A stretch of 64,000 nucleotides of DNA from Stigmatella erecta (GTDB taxonomy: Bacteria > Myxococcota > Myxococcia > Myxococcales > Myxococcaceae): positions 62,001 through 126,000 of the forward strand of contig NZ_FOIJ01000022.1 in assembly GCF_900111745.1 (NCBI RefSeq), read 5' to 3'. Position 1 is the first letter of the stretch; each line of letters begins with the position of its first letter. The notes under the pieces are model-generated. The model saw only the letters and a program-made list of their open reading frames with translations, ran no database searches and was not told the origin of the DNA. The position numbers and the translations under genes were made by a program. Positions 17,931 to 27,122 of the stretch are shown here, one piece after another.

Positions 17931-20467
17931 AACTCACCGAAGTGTTCAAGCGAGCGGGCCTTCTCGCGCTGTCCCTGTACGCGGGAAATGCCCTGGCCGA
18001 CGAGCGCTTGGAGGCGCGCCGCCACTTCCGCAACGGCATGAGCCTCATCGCCCAGGGGGCGTTCGACCCGGGCATCGCCGAGTTGCAGGAAGCGTACGCC
18101 ATCAAGCCGCACCCCAGCGTGCTCTACAACATCGCGCGCGCGTACCTCGACGCCGGCCGCTCCCCGGAGGCGCTGGAGTGGTACCAGCGCTACCTGGAGA
18201 CCCACCCCGCGGACGCGGCCTCCGTGCGCGCCACCATCGCCCGCCTGGAAGAGGCGGTGAAGGCCCCCGGCGCCGAGCCCTCCAGCCTGGCCCAGAAGCT
18301 CCCCATGCCGCCGCCACCGGGCACCCGGCCCGCCCCGGCGGCCCCCACGGCCGCGCCGGATGCGCAGGCCCTGGCGCAGCTGCTGGAGCGGCTGGAGAAG
18401 GCCATCGCCCGCGCGGAGTCCCTGCCCACCGCCTCCGCCACGCCCGCGCCCTCGGCCCCGGGCCCCACCGCCTCCACCCGCGCCGCGCTGCCGCAGGCCC
18501 CGGAGGACGCGGGCGCGGTGCCCTATGAAGAACGCGTGGTGACGGCCAGCCGCCGGGCCCAGTCCGCGCTGGAGGCGCCCAACGCCACCACCGTCATCAC
18601 CGCCGAGGACATCCGCCTGTCGGGGGCCACCAGCCTGGTGGAGCTGCTGCGACGGGTGCCGGGCGCGGACGTGATGGAGATGGGCGTCACGAGCGCCAAC
18701 CTCTCCTTCCGCGGCTTCAACCAGCGCATGGCCAACAAGGTGCTCGTGCTGGTGGACGGCCGCACCGAGTACCAGGACTTCCTGGGCATGACGCTGTGGG
18801 CCAACTTCCCCATCGGGCTGGAGGAGATCGAACGCATCGAGGTCATCCGCGGCCCGGGCAGCGCCCTGTACGGCGCCAACGCCATGCTGGGCGTGGTCAA
18901 CATCATCACCCAGGCGCCCGGCTCCGGAGACCGGCAGTTCATCGCCCGGGCGGGCGGCGGCAACACCGCGGCCGGCTCCTTCCTGAGCCATGGGGCCGCG
19001 GGCGGCCTGCGCTACCGCCTGTCCGTGGGCTACGGGCAGGAGGACAAGTGGAGCCGGGACTTCGGGGAGAACCGGCCCGACATCGCCCAGACGACGCCCC
19101 TGAAGGACCTGGGCTACCGCGGCGCGCGGGCCAACCTGGCCACCGAGTACAGGTTCGATTCGGGGGTGGACCTGGGCGTGTCCTCCGGCGTCCACCGGTA
19201 CTACACCGAGGTGTACCCCATCGGGGTGCTGCGCAACTTCTACCTGGACGGGCTGAGCGCCTACGCCAAGACCGACCTGGGCCTGGGCCCCGTGAAGGTG
19301 AAGGCCTTCTGGAACCACACCGGCTCGGAGGCCGCGCCGCAGTACCAGAGCATCGGCCAGCGCTCGCTGAGCAGCCGCGTCGACTTCCACGTCTTCAACG
19401 GCGAGGCGCTCTTCAGCAAGGGCTTCGAGCTCGGAGGCGAGCACCTGCTCAACGTGGGCGTGGAGGGCCGCTTCAAGCGCGTCATCTGGGACTACCTGGG
19501 GCCGGGGGCCAAGGAGGAGTTCCACACCGCCGCCTTCGTGCAGGATGAGTGGCGGCCCGTGGACCCCTTCCGGCTGATCGCCTCCTACCGCATGGACCGG
19601 CACCCGCTGCTGTCCCAGGGCGAGCCCGGGCTGGCGCACTCGCCGCGCGTCTCCGCCATCTTCATGCCCTTCGAGGGCCATGCCTTCCGCGCCACCGGGG
19701 CCTCCGCCTTCCGGGAGCCCGCCTTCCTGGAGAGCTACACCGCGCTGCGCGTGCCCGTGCCGGGCGTGCCGGGCGCCAGCGCGCTCACCCAGGGCAACCG
19801 GACGCTGCGCCCCGAGCGGCTGGTGGCCTACGAGCTGGGCTACCGCGGCGAGGCGCCCACCCTGGGCATCGACTGGGACGTGGCGCTCTACCAGAACACG
19901 GTGAAGAACCTCATCGCCCTGTCCCCGCTGCAGCGGATGCCCGCGGGCGAGTCCTTCGACTCCGTCACCGGCTCGTACCTGGCCGGCCGCTCCTTCTTCC
20001 AGAACGAGCAGGCCACCTACACCTCGCGCGGCGCCGAGGTGGGCGTGTCGCTGGCCCCGGTGGACGGCCTGGGCGTCAAGGTCAGCGCCGCGCTGCAGAA
20101 GGTGACGGCGGAGGGCGAGGAGGAGTCCCTGTGCGCCCCGTGCAACCAGGCGCCCCAGGTGCGGCTGTTCGGCGGCCTCACCTACCGCACGCGCGCCGAC
20201 CTGGAGTTTGGCGTGGACGCGGCCTTCACCTCGGACACCACCTGGATCGAACGCGAGCCCGATCTGGGGGACCCGACCCGCATCGACTTCATCGCCAACC
20301 AGCTGCCCGCCTACACCGTGCTCAACGCCCGGGTGGGCTACTCGCTGCTCCAGGACAAGCTCACGGTGGCCGTGGTGGGCTCCAACCTGGGCAGCTCCCA
20401 CTTCCAGCACCCCTTCGGCAACCGCGTCGAGCGCCGCGTCTACGCGACCGTGACGGTGACCCCATGA
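17927..20467 (+). CDS. TonB-dependent outer-membrane receptor with N-terminal TPR domain
   Basis: 846 residues. Signal peptide 1-24 (NALA). Residues 26-112 form TPR helices (RRHFRNGMSLIAQGAFDPGI, then HPSVLYNIARAYLDAGR and ALEWYQRYL). A Pro/Ala linker with one helix (115-198) follows. At 202-208, ERVVTAS resembles the TonB box of BtuB-like receptors, then the plug (about 210-330, with IRGPGSALYGANAMLGVVNIIT) and the barrel to the end. Active uptake of a metal chelate, vitamin or glycan across the outer membrane is the family role. The TPR extension is not usual. The last residues are TVTVTP rather than an aromatic terminus. The start overlaps the kinase stop and the stop overlaps the lipoprotein start, both by 4 bases. 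Confidence 0.88.
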   Translation: MKLTEVFKRAGLLALSLYAGNALADERLEARRHFRNGMSLIAQGAFDPGIAELQEAYAIKPHPSVLYNIARAYLDAGRSPEALEWYQRYLETHPADAASVRATIARLEEAVKAPGAEPSSLAQKLPMPPPPGTRPAPAAPTAAPDAQALAQLLERLEKAIARAESLPTASATPAPSAPGPTASTRAALPQAPEDAGAVPYEERVVTASRRAQSALEAPNATTVITAEDIRLSGATSLVELLRRVPGADVMEMGVTSANLSFRGFNQRMANKVLVLVDGRTEYQDFLGMTLWANFPIGLEEIERIEVIRGPGSALYGANAMLGVVNIITQAPGSGDRQFIARAGGGNTAAGSFLSHGAAGGLRYRLSVGYGQEDKWSRDFGENRPDIAQTTPLKDLGYRGARANLATEYRFDSGVDLGVSSGVHRYYTEVYPIGVLRNFYLDGLSAYAKTDLGLGPVKVKAFWNHTGSEAAPQYQSIGQRSLSSRVDFHVFNGEALFSKGFELGGEHLLNVGVEGRFKRVIWDYLGPGAKEEFHTAAFVQDEWRPVDPFRLIASYRMDRHPLLSQGEPGLAHSPRVSAIFMPFEGHAFRATGASAFREPAFLESYTALRVPVPGVPGASALTQGNRTLRPERLVAYELGYRGEAPTLGIDWDVALYQNTVKNLIALSPLQRMPAGESFDSVTGSYLAGRSFFQNEQATYTSRGAEVGVSLAPVDGLGVKVSAALQKVTAEGEEESLCAPCNQAPQVRLFGGLTYRTRADLEFGVDAAFTSDTTWIEREPDLGDPTRIDFIANQLPAYTVLNARVGYSLLQDKLTVAVVGSNLGSSHFQHPFGNRVERRVYATVTVTP

Positions 20468-21705
20468 GCCCGCTCCGCCCGCGTCAGAAGGCCCTCGTGG
20501 GCCTGGCCCTCGCCACCCTGCTCACGGCCGGCTGCGAGCCGCCGCCCGTGGTGCCCACCCAGGACCGGCAGCAGAACCGCCACGCCGCGCGCATCGAGGG
20601 CAACGTGGTGATGCAGGGCCCGGCGCGGGGCAACGCCGTGGTGCTGCTCTATGACGCCACGCGCCCCCCGCCCCCGCTGGGCACCGGGCGCCCCGTGTCC
20701 TTCACCGTGATTCCCCAGGCCACGCTGTTCGGCGAGGGGCCGCCCGGCCCCGCCAACGAGGGCCCCTTCACCGCGCCCTTCACCTTCAGCAACCTGGCCC
20801 CGGGCCGCTACCTGCTGCGCGGCTTCATCGACGTGGACACCTGCCTCATGGGCCTGCAGCCCTGCCATGGGCCGGACTTCAGCCCCTGGTACACCGTCAC
20901 CGGCGAGCCCAACGTGCACGACGTGGGCGGGGCCGCCGTGGACCCCACCACCTTCGCGCCCCGCGTGGTGGAGGTGGGCGTCGATGGGGACGGCAAGCCC
21001 GTGCCCGCCCTGGGCGTCGCGGTGAGCTTCGGCAAGCAGGCCATCGTGCAGAACGAGCGCCCCGTCTTCGAGGTGGCGGGCACCCCGCGCCTCGAGCCGG
21101 GCACCGGGCCCAAGGTGCTCCAGCTGCGCGCCCGCGCCATTCGCGAGGGCGTGATGGACCTGCAAGCGCCCGTGTTCCGCGTCCACCTCGCGGACGAGAA
21201 CCGCGACGGCGTGCCCGATGACACCAATGGCGACGGGCAGCCGGACCTCTGGCCGCGCGTGGTGGTGCGCAAGCTGGCGGACACCGAGGCCGGTCTGCTC
21301 GACGAGAACGACCTGGACAACAACGGCGTGCTGGATGCCGAGGGCGTCCACTACACGCGCGCGGATGGCCAGCCGGAGGAGTCTCCCCAGCTCGTGGTGC
21401 TCGCCGCGGGGCTGGCGCTAGATGTGTACCGCTCCCAACTCTTCGACGCCTCGGGCCATCCGCTCCTGAACAAGACGCTGGAGGTCTCCGAGCTGACCGT
21501 GGGCATCCAGCCCGTGGCCTTCGACGCCCGGAACCCGGCGGCCCCCGTCCGGCTGAAGGACCTGCCCTCCGGGCGCTACGCCCTCGTCGTCATGCAGTCT
21601 TCCGGACAGGTCTGGCGCGTGCCCAACGAGCTGTCCCCCCCGCTCGCCCCCGCGCTGGGCCTGCCCTCGGTGGACAGCCAGGCCTTCGCCGTGGAGGTTC
21701 CCTAG
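20464..21705 (+). CDS. Lipoprotein with calcium-type Asp-rich repeats, third gene of the kinase/receptor operon
   Basis: 413 residues; ATG overlaps the receptor stop by ATGA. Lipobox LTAGC (lipidated Cys24). A beta-sandwich, carboxypeptidase-regulatory-like region (about 43-125, ending SNLAPGRYLLRGFID) is followed by two Asp/Asn-rich loops, DENRDGVPDDTNGDGQPD (244-261) and DENDLDNNGVLD (280-291), as in thrombospondin type-3 or dockerin calcium sites. A second SGRYALVV beta-element lies near the end. No known family was recognised. The coupling suggests a surface or periplasmic partner of the TonB receptor. Confidence 0.75.
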   Translation: MSPLRPRQKALVGLALATLLTAGCEPPPVVPTQDRQQNRHAARIEGNVVMQGPARGNAVVLLYDATRPPPPLGTGRPVSFTVIPQATLFGEGPPGPANEGPFTAPFTFSNLAPGRYLLRGFIDVDTCLMGLQPCHGPDFSPWYTVTGEPNVHDVGGAAVDPTTFAPRVVEVGVDGDGKPVPALGVAVSFGKQAIVQNERPVFEVAGTPRLEPGTGPKVLQLRARAIREGVMDLQAPVFRVHLADENRDGVPDDTNGDGQPDLWPRVVVRKLADTEAGLLDENDLDNNGVLDAEGVHYTRADGQPEESPQLVVLAAGLALDVYRSQLFDASGHPLLNKTLEVSELTVGIQPVAFDARNPAAPVRLKDLPSGRYALVVMQSSGQVWRVPNELSPPLAPALGLPSVDSQAFAVEVP

Positions 21706-21734
21706 ATTCCCTGTTTTACGAAGCTGGCGTTAAT

Positions 21735-21763
21735 TTGACAGCCCACGGGTTTTCCGGCACTGT
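21735..21763 (+). promoter_or_regulatory. Possible promoter of the second receiver gene
   Basis: A perfect TTGACA (21735-21740) lies in a comparatively AT-rich patch 67 bases ahead of the ATG. The -10 position (17 bases on) is only a weak match, so this is a -35 candidate and no more. Confidence 0.25.
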
Positions 21764-21807
21764 GCGAATACTGCAGTTCAGGGTGACACCTGAACGAGGG
21801 ACGGCCC

Positions 21808-22284
21808 ATGACAGCTGCTACATTCACCTCTATCGCAGTTGTCCCAGGTTCCCGCCCTGCCGCTGAGTCCGCTCGTCCCGGGCTGAAGGTTGCCCCGGGG
21901 GCTCCCCAGCGGGTCCTGCTGGTCGATGACAGCCGCTCCATCCGGACGCTGCTGAAGATCTACCTGATGGCGCGCAGCTTCGAGTACGTGGAGGCCGAGT
22001 CCGGCGAGGAGGCCCTGCAGCTGCTGGAGCAGGGCGCGGTGGACCTGGTGCTGACGGACTACCGCATGGATGGGATGAGCGGCGCGGAGCTGGCGGAGGC
22101 CATGCGCGCCCACCCCGATACGCGCATCGCGCGCACGCCCATCCTGATGATGACGGGTGATCCGAACGTGTCGGAAGTGCGCGCGCTGGGCCAGCGCGCG
22201 GGCATCAACGCCTTCGTGCGCAAGCCGGTGAGCTGCGCGCAGCTGATGACGCTGGTGGACACCATCCTGCCGCGCAACCTGTAG
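21808..22284 (+). CDS. Single-domain response regulator (CheY-like)
   Basis: 158 residues. Residues 1-33 are low-complexity and probably disordered; the receiver runs 35-156 with acidic D40/D41, phosphoacceptor D84 in LTDYRMDG, the Thr in MMTGD and the Lys in VRKPVS. No output domain. It lies about 100 bases after the lipoprotein with its own candidate -35 box, so membership of the kinase operon is uncertain. Ser/Thr kinases do not usually phosphorylate receiver Asp, so the partner is unknown. Confidence 0.87.
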   Translation: MTAATFTSIAVVPGSRPAAESARPGLKVAPGAPQRVLLVDDSRSIRTLLKIYLMARSFEYVEAESGEEALQLLEQGAVDLVLTDYRMDGMSGAELAEAMRAHPDTRIARTPILMMTGDPNVSEVRALGQRAGINAFVRKPVSCAQLMTLVDTILPRNL

Positions 22285-22302
22285 CCGCGGCGGCCCGTCC
22301 CC

Positions 22303-23103
22303 TCAAGGCGCGTCCTCGCCGTCCCCGTCTCCGGAGGCGGCCGTCCCCTCGAGCAGCTGGGCCAGTTCCGTCCGGGCCGCCTGGGCCTGCGCGGAGGAGA
22401 TGCGCTGGAAGGCCTCCATCTGATCGACGATCCAGAAGGCCCGCTTGCGCAGCGCCTTCGAGCCGGAGGACACCGAGCGCTTCCGGGGCGAGGGCAACAT
22501 CGCCGCCAGCACGGCGCCCTGGGCCACCGAGAGCCGCGAGGCGGAGAGGCCGAAGTGCTCGCGGGCGCCGGCCTCGATGCCGTACACGCCGTTGCCCCAC
22601 TCCACCACGTTCAGGTACAGCGCCAGGATGCGGTTCTTGGTCAGCGCCTTCTCCAGGCGCCGCGCCAGCACCACCTCCTTCAGCTTGCGCAGCAGACTCC
22701 GGTCCGTGGACAGCCACAGGTTCTTCGCCAGCTGCTGCGTGAGCGTCGAGGCGCCGCGCCCCAGCTCCCCCTCCTCCCACGCCTCCGTCATCGCCCGCTT
22801 CAGCTCCACGGTGTCCACGCCCTCGTGGACATAGAAGCCCGCGTCCTCCGAGAGCAGCACCGCGTCGATCGCGGGCTTGGACACGCTCGACAGGCTCACC
22901 CAGTGCTGGCGCTGCCGAGGCTTGCGCCCGGCCTCGCGCGCCTCGGCCGCCCGCTGCTCCATGAGCGCCGTCGTCTTCGGGTTTTGATCCGCCAGGTCCC
23001 CGGCCTCCGGCAGCCGCAGGTATTCGACGGTGGCGAAGGCCAGGAGCCCCAGCACCCCCACCGCCAGCACCTTGCCCACGTTCCGGCGCATCCACGTCCT
23101 CAT
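22303..23103 (-). CDS. mtgA: Monofunctional peptidoglycan glycosyltransferase (GT51)
   Basis: 266 residues. One membrane helix (about 8-27), a short linker, then the GT51 domain (68-250). The catalytic-region motif [10 protein letters not shown] starts with Glu86, and [28 protein letters not shown] and [13 protein letters not shown] are the other conserved boxes. It polymerises lipid II into glycan strands without a transpeptidase domain. The start (23103) overlaps the pirin stop by ATGA, so the two genes form an operon. The C-terminus ends in an acidic tail. Confidence 0.92.
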   Translation of the reverse strand: MRTWMRRNVGKVLAVGVLGLLAFATVEYLRLPEAGDLADQNPKTTALMEQRAAEAREAGRKPRQRQHWVSLSSVSKPAIDAVLLSEDAGFYVHEGVDTVELKRAMTEAWEEGELGRGASTLTQQLAKNLWLSTDRSLLRKLKEVVLARRLEKALTKNRILALYLNVVEWGNGVYGIEAGAREHFGLSASRLSVAQGAVLAAMLPSPRKRSVSSGSKALRKRAFWIVDQMEAFQRISSAQAQAARTELAQLLEGTAASGDGDGEDAP

Positions 23104-24023
23104 GGATAACGGACGGGCGTGGGCTCGTCGGGCAGGGGGATGAACTCCGTCTCCTGGGGCACCGGGGCGAAGCGGCCCTCGCGCCAGTCCGCCTTGGCCA
23201 CCTCCAGCCGCTCCTTCGAGCTGGAGACGAAGTTCCAATAGATGTAGCGCGGCCCATCCATGGGCTCGCCCCCCAGCAGCACCATGCGCGCGGCCTGGGG
23301 CGCCTTGAGGACGAGCTCCGCGCCAGGCCGGAAGACGAGCAGCTCGCCGGGACCGAACACCATGCCGTCCGCCTCCAGCGTGCCCTCGAAGAGGTAGAGG
23401 GCCCGCTCCTCGTGCTCGGCCGGCAGCGTGAGGCGCGCGCCCGCCCGCAGCGCCACGTCCGCGTAGAACATCTCCGAGAACGTCTTCACCGGGGAGCGCT
23501 TCCCGTGGAGCGAGCCCGCGATGAGGTGCATCCGCACGCCCTCGCCCTCCAGGAAGGGAATCGTGTGGGCCTCGTGGTGGACGAAGGACGGGGCGGTTTC
23601 CTCGAACTGCTTGGGCAGCGCCACCCAGGCCTGCAGGCCGAACAGCGGCCCGCCCGAGGCGCGGGACTCCGACCCGGTGCGCTCGGAGTGGGCGATGCCG
23701 CGGCCCGCGGTCATCCAGTTCACCTCGCCGGGCCGGATGGCCTGCACGGTGCCCAGCCCATCGCGGTGCAGGACTTCCCCCTGGAGCAGGTAGGTGACGG
23801 TGGCCAGGCCAATGTGCGGGTGGGGCCGGACATCCAGCCCCTTGCCGCCCTGGAACACCGCGGGCCCCATCTGGTCCAGGAAGATGAAGGGGCCCACCAT
23901 CCGCCGGTGCACCGAGGGCAGGGCCCGCCGCACGTCGAACCCATCGGAGATCTCCCGCGTCCGGGTGACGATCAGGGTCTCCAGCGCGGGGTGCCGCCGT
24001 GTCTCTTCCGCGTCCCAGCTCAT
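23100..24023 (-). CDS. Pirin-family cupin protein
   Basis: 307 residues of a two-cupin fold. The N-terminal cupin has the four pirin metal ligands: HPH (H68, H70), then H112 and E114 in [16 protein letters not shown] and [10 protein letters not shown] are conserved pirin segments. Pirins bind iron or another metal; some are quercetin dioxygenases, others bind transcription factors, so the function here is open. It is upstream of mtgA and coupled to it. Confidence 0.88.
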   Translation of the reverse strand: MSWDAEETRRHPALETLIVTRTREISDGFDVRRALPSVHRRMVGPFIFLDQMGPAVFQGGKGLDVRPHPHIGLATVTYLLQGEVLHRDGLGTVQAIRPGEVNWMTAGRGIAHSERTGSESRASGGPLFGLQAWVALPKQFEETAPSFVHHEAHTIPFLEGEGVRMHLIAGSLHGKRSPVKTFSEMFYADVALRAGARLTLPAEHEERALYLFEGTLEADGMVFGPGELLVFRPGAELVLKAPQAARMVLLGGEPMDGPRYIYWNFVSSSKERLEVAKADWREGRFAPVPQETEFIPLPDEPTPVRYP

Positions 24024-24185
24024 GTGTCGCTCCTCGCGGGCCCCGGAAGCGGGCCCTCATGCCGGCATGATGGCGGCAGCCCCCGCCGGGGACCAGCCAC
24101 CGAGGGTGGGACACATTGTTCCATGGGACAGCCCAATGCCGCGGGACTCGCCCGCCCGGACGGAATCCGCGAGGATGCGCGGACC

Positions 24186-24641
24186 ATGAAGATCTGGGTC
24201 GATGCCGATGCCTGTCCAGGACCCGTGCGGGACATCATCGTCCGGGCCGCCCAGCGGCTCCAGGTGCCCACGGTCTTCGTGGCCAACAAGCGCCTGAACC
24301 TGCCCCGCTCGGAGTTCGTCTCCTCGGTGCAGGTGGGCGCCGGGCTCGATGTGGCGGATGGCCACATCGCCGCGGCGGCCCAGGCCGGAGACCTCGCCAT
24401 CACGCAGGACATTCCCCTGGCCGCGCTGCTCGTCCCCAAAGGCGTGGTGGCGATTGATCCGCGGGGCGAGCTCTTCAGCGAGGAGAACATCGCCGAGCGC
24501 CTCTCGGTGCGGAACTTCATGCAGGAGCTGCGCGAGAGCGGGGTGATGACGGGCGGCCCGGGAGGCTTCTCCGCCCAGGACCGCCAGCAGTTCGCCGCCG
24601 CCCTGGACCGGGAGCTCACCCGGCTGCGCAAGAAGCCCTGA
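24186..24641 (+). CDS. UPF0178 (YaiI/YqxD) protein
   Basis: 151 residues. The N-terminus KIWVDADACPGPVRDII (2-18) and the internal ITQDIPLAALLVPKG are diagnostic for the YaiI/YqxD family, which has a PIN-like nuclease fold with Asp residues at the metal site (D6, D8). The biological role of the family is not established. The start is ATG 24186. It lies convergent to the HxlR regulator. Confidence 0.9.
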   Translation: MKIWVDADACPGPVRDIIVRAAQRLQVPTVFVANKRLNLPRSEFVSSVQVGAGLDVADGHIAAAAQAGDLAITQDIPLAALLVPKGVVAIDPRGELFSEENIAERLSVRNFMQELRESGVMTGGPGGFSAQDRQQFAAALDRELTRLRKKP

Positions 24642-24644
24642 GGC

Positions 24645-25046
24645 TCACCCCGCCTTGCGCTGGGAGCGGGCCCGCTTGGGCAGGCTCGCCGGGGCCGGCT
24701 TGGGCTCCGCCGGGGCCGCGCGGCCGGACTCGCCGCCGAACTGCTGGCCCCAGTCGTGGATGGCCTCCATCACGGCCCGGAACGCGGTGCCCTTGGGGGT
24801 GAGCGCGTACTCCACGCGGATGGGCGGCTCCGGGAGCACCCGGCGCGAGATGAACCCCTTGGCCTCCAGCTCCTTCAGCCGGGCAGACAACGTCTTGTCG
24901 CCCAGCCCCGGCAACCGGGCCGCCAGCTCGCTGTAGCGCAAGGGCCCATTCTGGAGGCTGACCAGCACGAACCCCGTCCAGGGGCGTCCCAGGATGTCGA
25001 GCGCAGCCTGAATGCTGGGGCACAGAGGGTGGGCGGGATCCTGCAT
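24645..25046 (-). CDS. HxlR-family winged-helix transcriptional regulator
   Basis: 133 residues from ATG 25046, with GGAG 6 bases upstream. The domain (about 6-100) has the family pattern CPSIQAALDILGRPWTGFVLVSLQNGPLRYSELAARLPG and later ISRRVLPEPPIRVEYALTPKG. A basic tail (ASLPKRARSQRKAG) follows. These dimeric regulators often control a divergent gene in response to aldehydes, quinones or redox stress. The DoxX gene is divergent 162 bases away. Confidence 0.9.
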   Translation of the reverse strand: MQDPAHPLCPSIQAALDILGRPWTGFVLVSLQNGPLRYSELAARLPGLGDKTLSARLKELEAKGFISRRVLPEPPIRVEYALTPKGTAFRAVMEAIHDWGQQFGGESGRAAPAEPKPAPASLPKRARSQRKAG

Positions 25047-25104
25047 GGTGCTCCAATCATGGGGCGGCGGCCTGCCCCGCGCCACCCTCTTTCTCCAGGG
25101 TCAT

Positions 25105-25143
25105 GGGCTTTCCAAAAGAAAGTTCATTGCCATTCGAAAGCCC
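25105..25143. promoter_or_regulatory. Dyad operator candidate between HxlR and DoxX genes
   Basis: A perfect 8-base inverted repeat, GGGCTTTC (25105-25112) and GAAAGCCC (25136-25143), with a further GAAAG inside (25117-25121). The right arm falls between the -35 and -10 candidates of the DoxX promoter. HxlR regulators bind such dyads. The assignment is inferred from position. Confidence 0.5.
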
Positions 25144-25153
25144 ACGGTTATAG
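25127..25153 (+). promoter_or_regulatory. Candidate promoter of the DoxX gene
   Basis: TTGCCA (25127-25132) and TTATAG (25148-25153), 15 bases apart, in an unusually AT-rich patch 56 bases before the GTG start. The spacing is a little short. Confidence 0.4.
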
Positions 25154-25208
25154 ATGGGCTATCTCAAAAATAGTCGCTTCCCTCAGGAAAGCGTCAGGAG
25201 CGGGTCCC

Positions 25209-25658
25209 GTGAACAACGTGAATTCGAAGTGGGTGTCCCTGGCCGGCCGGGTGCTGCTCGGCTCGCTGTTCGTCATCAGTGGGCTGGGCAAGCTGGGCAA
25301 CTGGGAGCAGACGGCCGGGCACATGGCGAGCCAGGGCCTGCCGCTGGCGAACCTGCTGCTGGCGGGTGCCGCGGCAGCGGAGCTGGCCGGGGGGCTGTCG
25401 CTGCTGCTGGGGTACCGGACCCCGTGGGGCGCGCTGCTGCTGGTGGCCTTCCTGGTCCCCGTCTCCCTCACCATGCACGCCTTCTGGGCGCACACCGGCG
25501 AGGCCCGCCAGCTGCACCTCATCCACTTCTTGAAGAACCTGAGCCTCATCGGCGGCCTGCTCGCGCAGGCGACCGCGGGCGCGGGCGCGCTGAGCCTGGA
25601 CGCGCGGCGCGCAACCCTGCACTCGGGGACAGCTTCGCGCGTGCCCCAGCACGCCTGA
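25209..25658 (+). CDS. DoxX-family membrane protein
   Basis: 149 residues from GTG 25209, with AGGAGCGGG upstream. Four hydrophobic helices are visible; the first holds RVLLGSLFVISGLGKLGNW, the DoxX signature, and the last carries FLKNLSLIGGLL. DoxX/DoxD-like proteins are small inner-membrane proteins often linked to redox or thiol stress. Divergent arrangement with an HxlR regulator is common and suggests control by it. Confidence 0.85.
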   Translation: MNNVNSKWVSLAGRVLLGSLFVISGLGKLGNWEQTAGHMASQGLPLANLLLAGAAAAELAGGLSLLLGYRTPWGALLLVAFLVPVSLTMHAFWAHTGEARQLHLIHFLKNLSLIGGLLAQATAGAGALSLDARRATLHSGTASRVPQHA

Positions 25659-25865
25659 TCGCCTGCTCCCGGAGCGCCCCACGGACCGCTTCATCCACTG
25701 CTGAGCAGAGCCGCCAAGCCTCTGTTCTCCAGGCGAAGGGCCCCCCCCTCCCCCGGTGGCCCCACCGGGGGGGCAATACCTACATCTGAGAGCGGTTCTT
25801 TGGCCGCTTTCCTGCTCGCGGCGTCTGGAGCGTGGCGGCGTGGCGGCGTGGGCTGGGGAGGCGGC

Positions 25866-27113
25866 ATGCAGCGGGTGAGTCGTATCAACGGGCAGCGGGC
25901 ACTCTGGGCCCTGGCGTCCCTTCGCGGCACGGTCGCCTGGACGGCCCTGACGATGGTGGCCCTCTCGGGCTGCAGCAAGGACGAGAAGGCCGCCAGCGGC
26001 GGGCAAGACGGTGGCAGCGGCCAGGGCAAGCCTGCCGCCGTGGAGGTGGTGGCGCTGAAGCCCGGCCCCGTCCGGGAGACGCAGGACTACCTGGGCACGC
26101 TCATCTCCCGCACCAGCATCACCGTGTACCCCCAGGCGACCGGCTACGTGCAGAGCATCGAGGTGAGGCCCGGCCAGAAGGTCGAGGCCGGCCAGGTGCT
26201 CCTCCAGGTGGATCCCCGCGAGGGGCGGGCGCTGCTCGAGGGCGTCCAGGCCCAGCGGGCCTCGGCCCAGGCCAACCTGGAGCTGGCCCAGCGCAGCCTC
26301 CAGCGCAGCGAGCAGCTCGTGCGCGAGGGGCTCATGAGCCGGCAGGAGTATGACCAGGCGGTGGCGCAGTCCCGGGCGGCCGCAGCCAATGCCCGCGCCG
26401 TCTCGGCCCAGCTCGCCGCCCAGGCGGTGCAGCTGGGCTTCACTCACGTGAAGGCCCCCTTCGCCGGCATCGTGGGCGACATCCCCGTGAAGGTGGGCGA
26501 CTTCATCTCGCCCCAGACGGCCATCACCCGCGTGGACCAGAGCCAGGCGCTGGAGATCTCCGTGGCGCTGCCCGCCGAGCGCGCCGCGCAGGTGAAGCCG
26601 GGTGAGACGGAGGTGGAGGTGCTGGGCGAGAAGAGCGAGCCCGTGGCGGCCTCCACCGTGTTCTTCGTCTCGCCCACGCCCGATCCGCAGACGCAGCTGG
26701 TGGAGATCAAGGCCACCTTCCAGAACGAGGCGGGCCTGCTCGCGGGCCAGCGCGTCCCCGTCCGGGTGGTGTTCGACGTGCACGAGGCCCTGCGGATGCC
26801 GACCTACGCGGTGGCGCGGCAGAGCGGCCAGAGCTTCGCCTGGGTGGTCGTCGAGGGCGATGGCGGCGGGCCCGCGGCGCAGCGGCGCCCGGTGACGCTG
26901 GGGGACATCTCCGACAACGCCTATGAGGTCCGCGAGGGGCTCCAGGCGGGCGACCAGGTGGTGGTGAGCGGCCTGCAGATGCTCCAGAACGGCCAGCCCA
27001 TCGAGCCCAAGCCGCACCCGGAGCGGCGGGAGGGCGTGGGCGGCGGCGGTGACGCAGGGGTCGGCGGCGGCGGTGATGCGGGCGTGGGCAGCGGCACCGA
27101 TGCAGGACAGTGA
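25866..27113 (+). CDS. RND efflux membrane fusion lipoprotein (AcrA/MexE type)
   Basis: 415 residues from ATG 25866, with GGGGAGG 5 bases upstream. Lipobox LSGC near residue 36. Barrel-sandwich and hairpin segments (GYVQSIEVRPGQKVEAGQVLLQVD, LEGVQAQRASAQANLELAQR) and a beta-barrel region match the HlyD/AcrA family. The last 26 residues are a Gly/Asp low-complexity tail of GVGGGGDAG repeats that is not part of the fold. It lies 9 bases before the RND pump, so the pair is one operon; no TolC gene follows. Confidence 0.9.
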   Translation: MQRVSRINGQRALWALASLRGTVAWTALTMVALSGCSKDEKAASGGQDGGSGQGKPAAVEVVALKPGPVRETQDYLGTLISRTSITVYPQATGYVQSIEVRPGQKVEAGQVLLQVDPREGRALLEGVQAQRASAQANLELAQRSLQRSEQLVREGLMSRQEYDQAVAQSRAAAANARAVSAQLAAQAVQLGFTHVKAPFAGIVGDIPVKVGDFISPQTAITRVDQSQALEISVALPAERAAQVKPGETEVEVLGEKSEPVAASTVFFVSPTPDPQTQLVEIKATFQNEAGLLAGQRVPVRVVFDVHEALRMPTYAVARQSGQSFAWVVVEGDGGGPAAQRRPVTLGDISDNAYEVREGLQAGDQVVVSGLQMLQNGQPIEPKPHPERREGVGGGGDAGVGGGGDAGVGSGTDAGQ

Positions 27114-27122
27114 GGGCTTTGC

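Noticed and set aside
22205-23257. Minus-strand frame of 350 codons spanning mtgA
   Set aside because: Different frame from MtgA, which is clear; low-complexity Arg/Gly/Ala translation.
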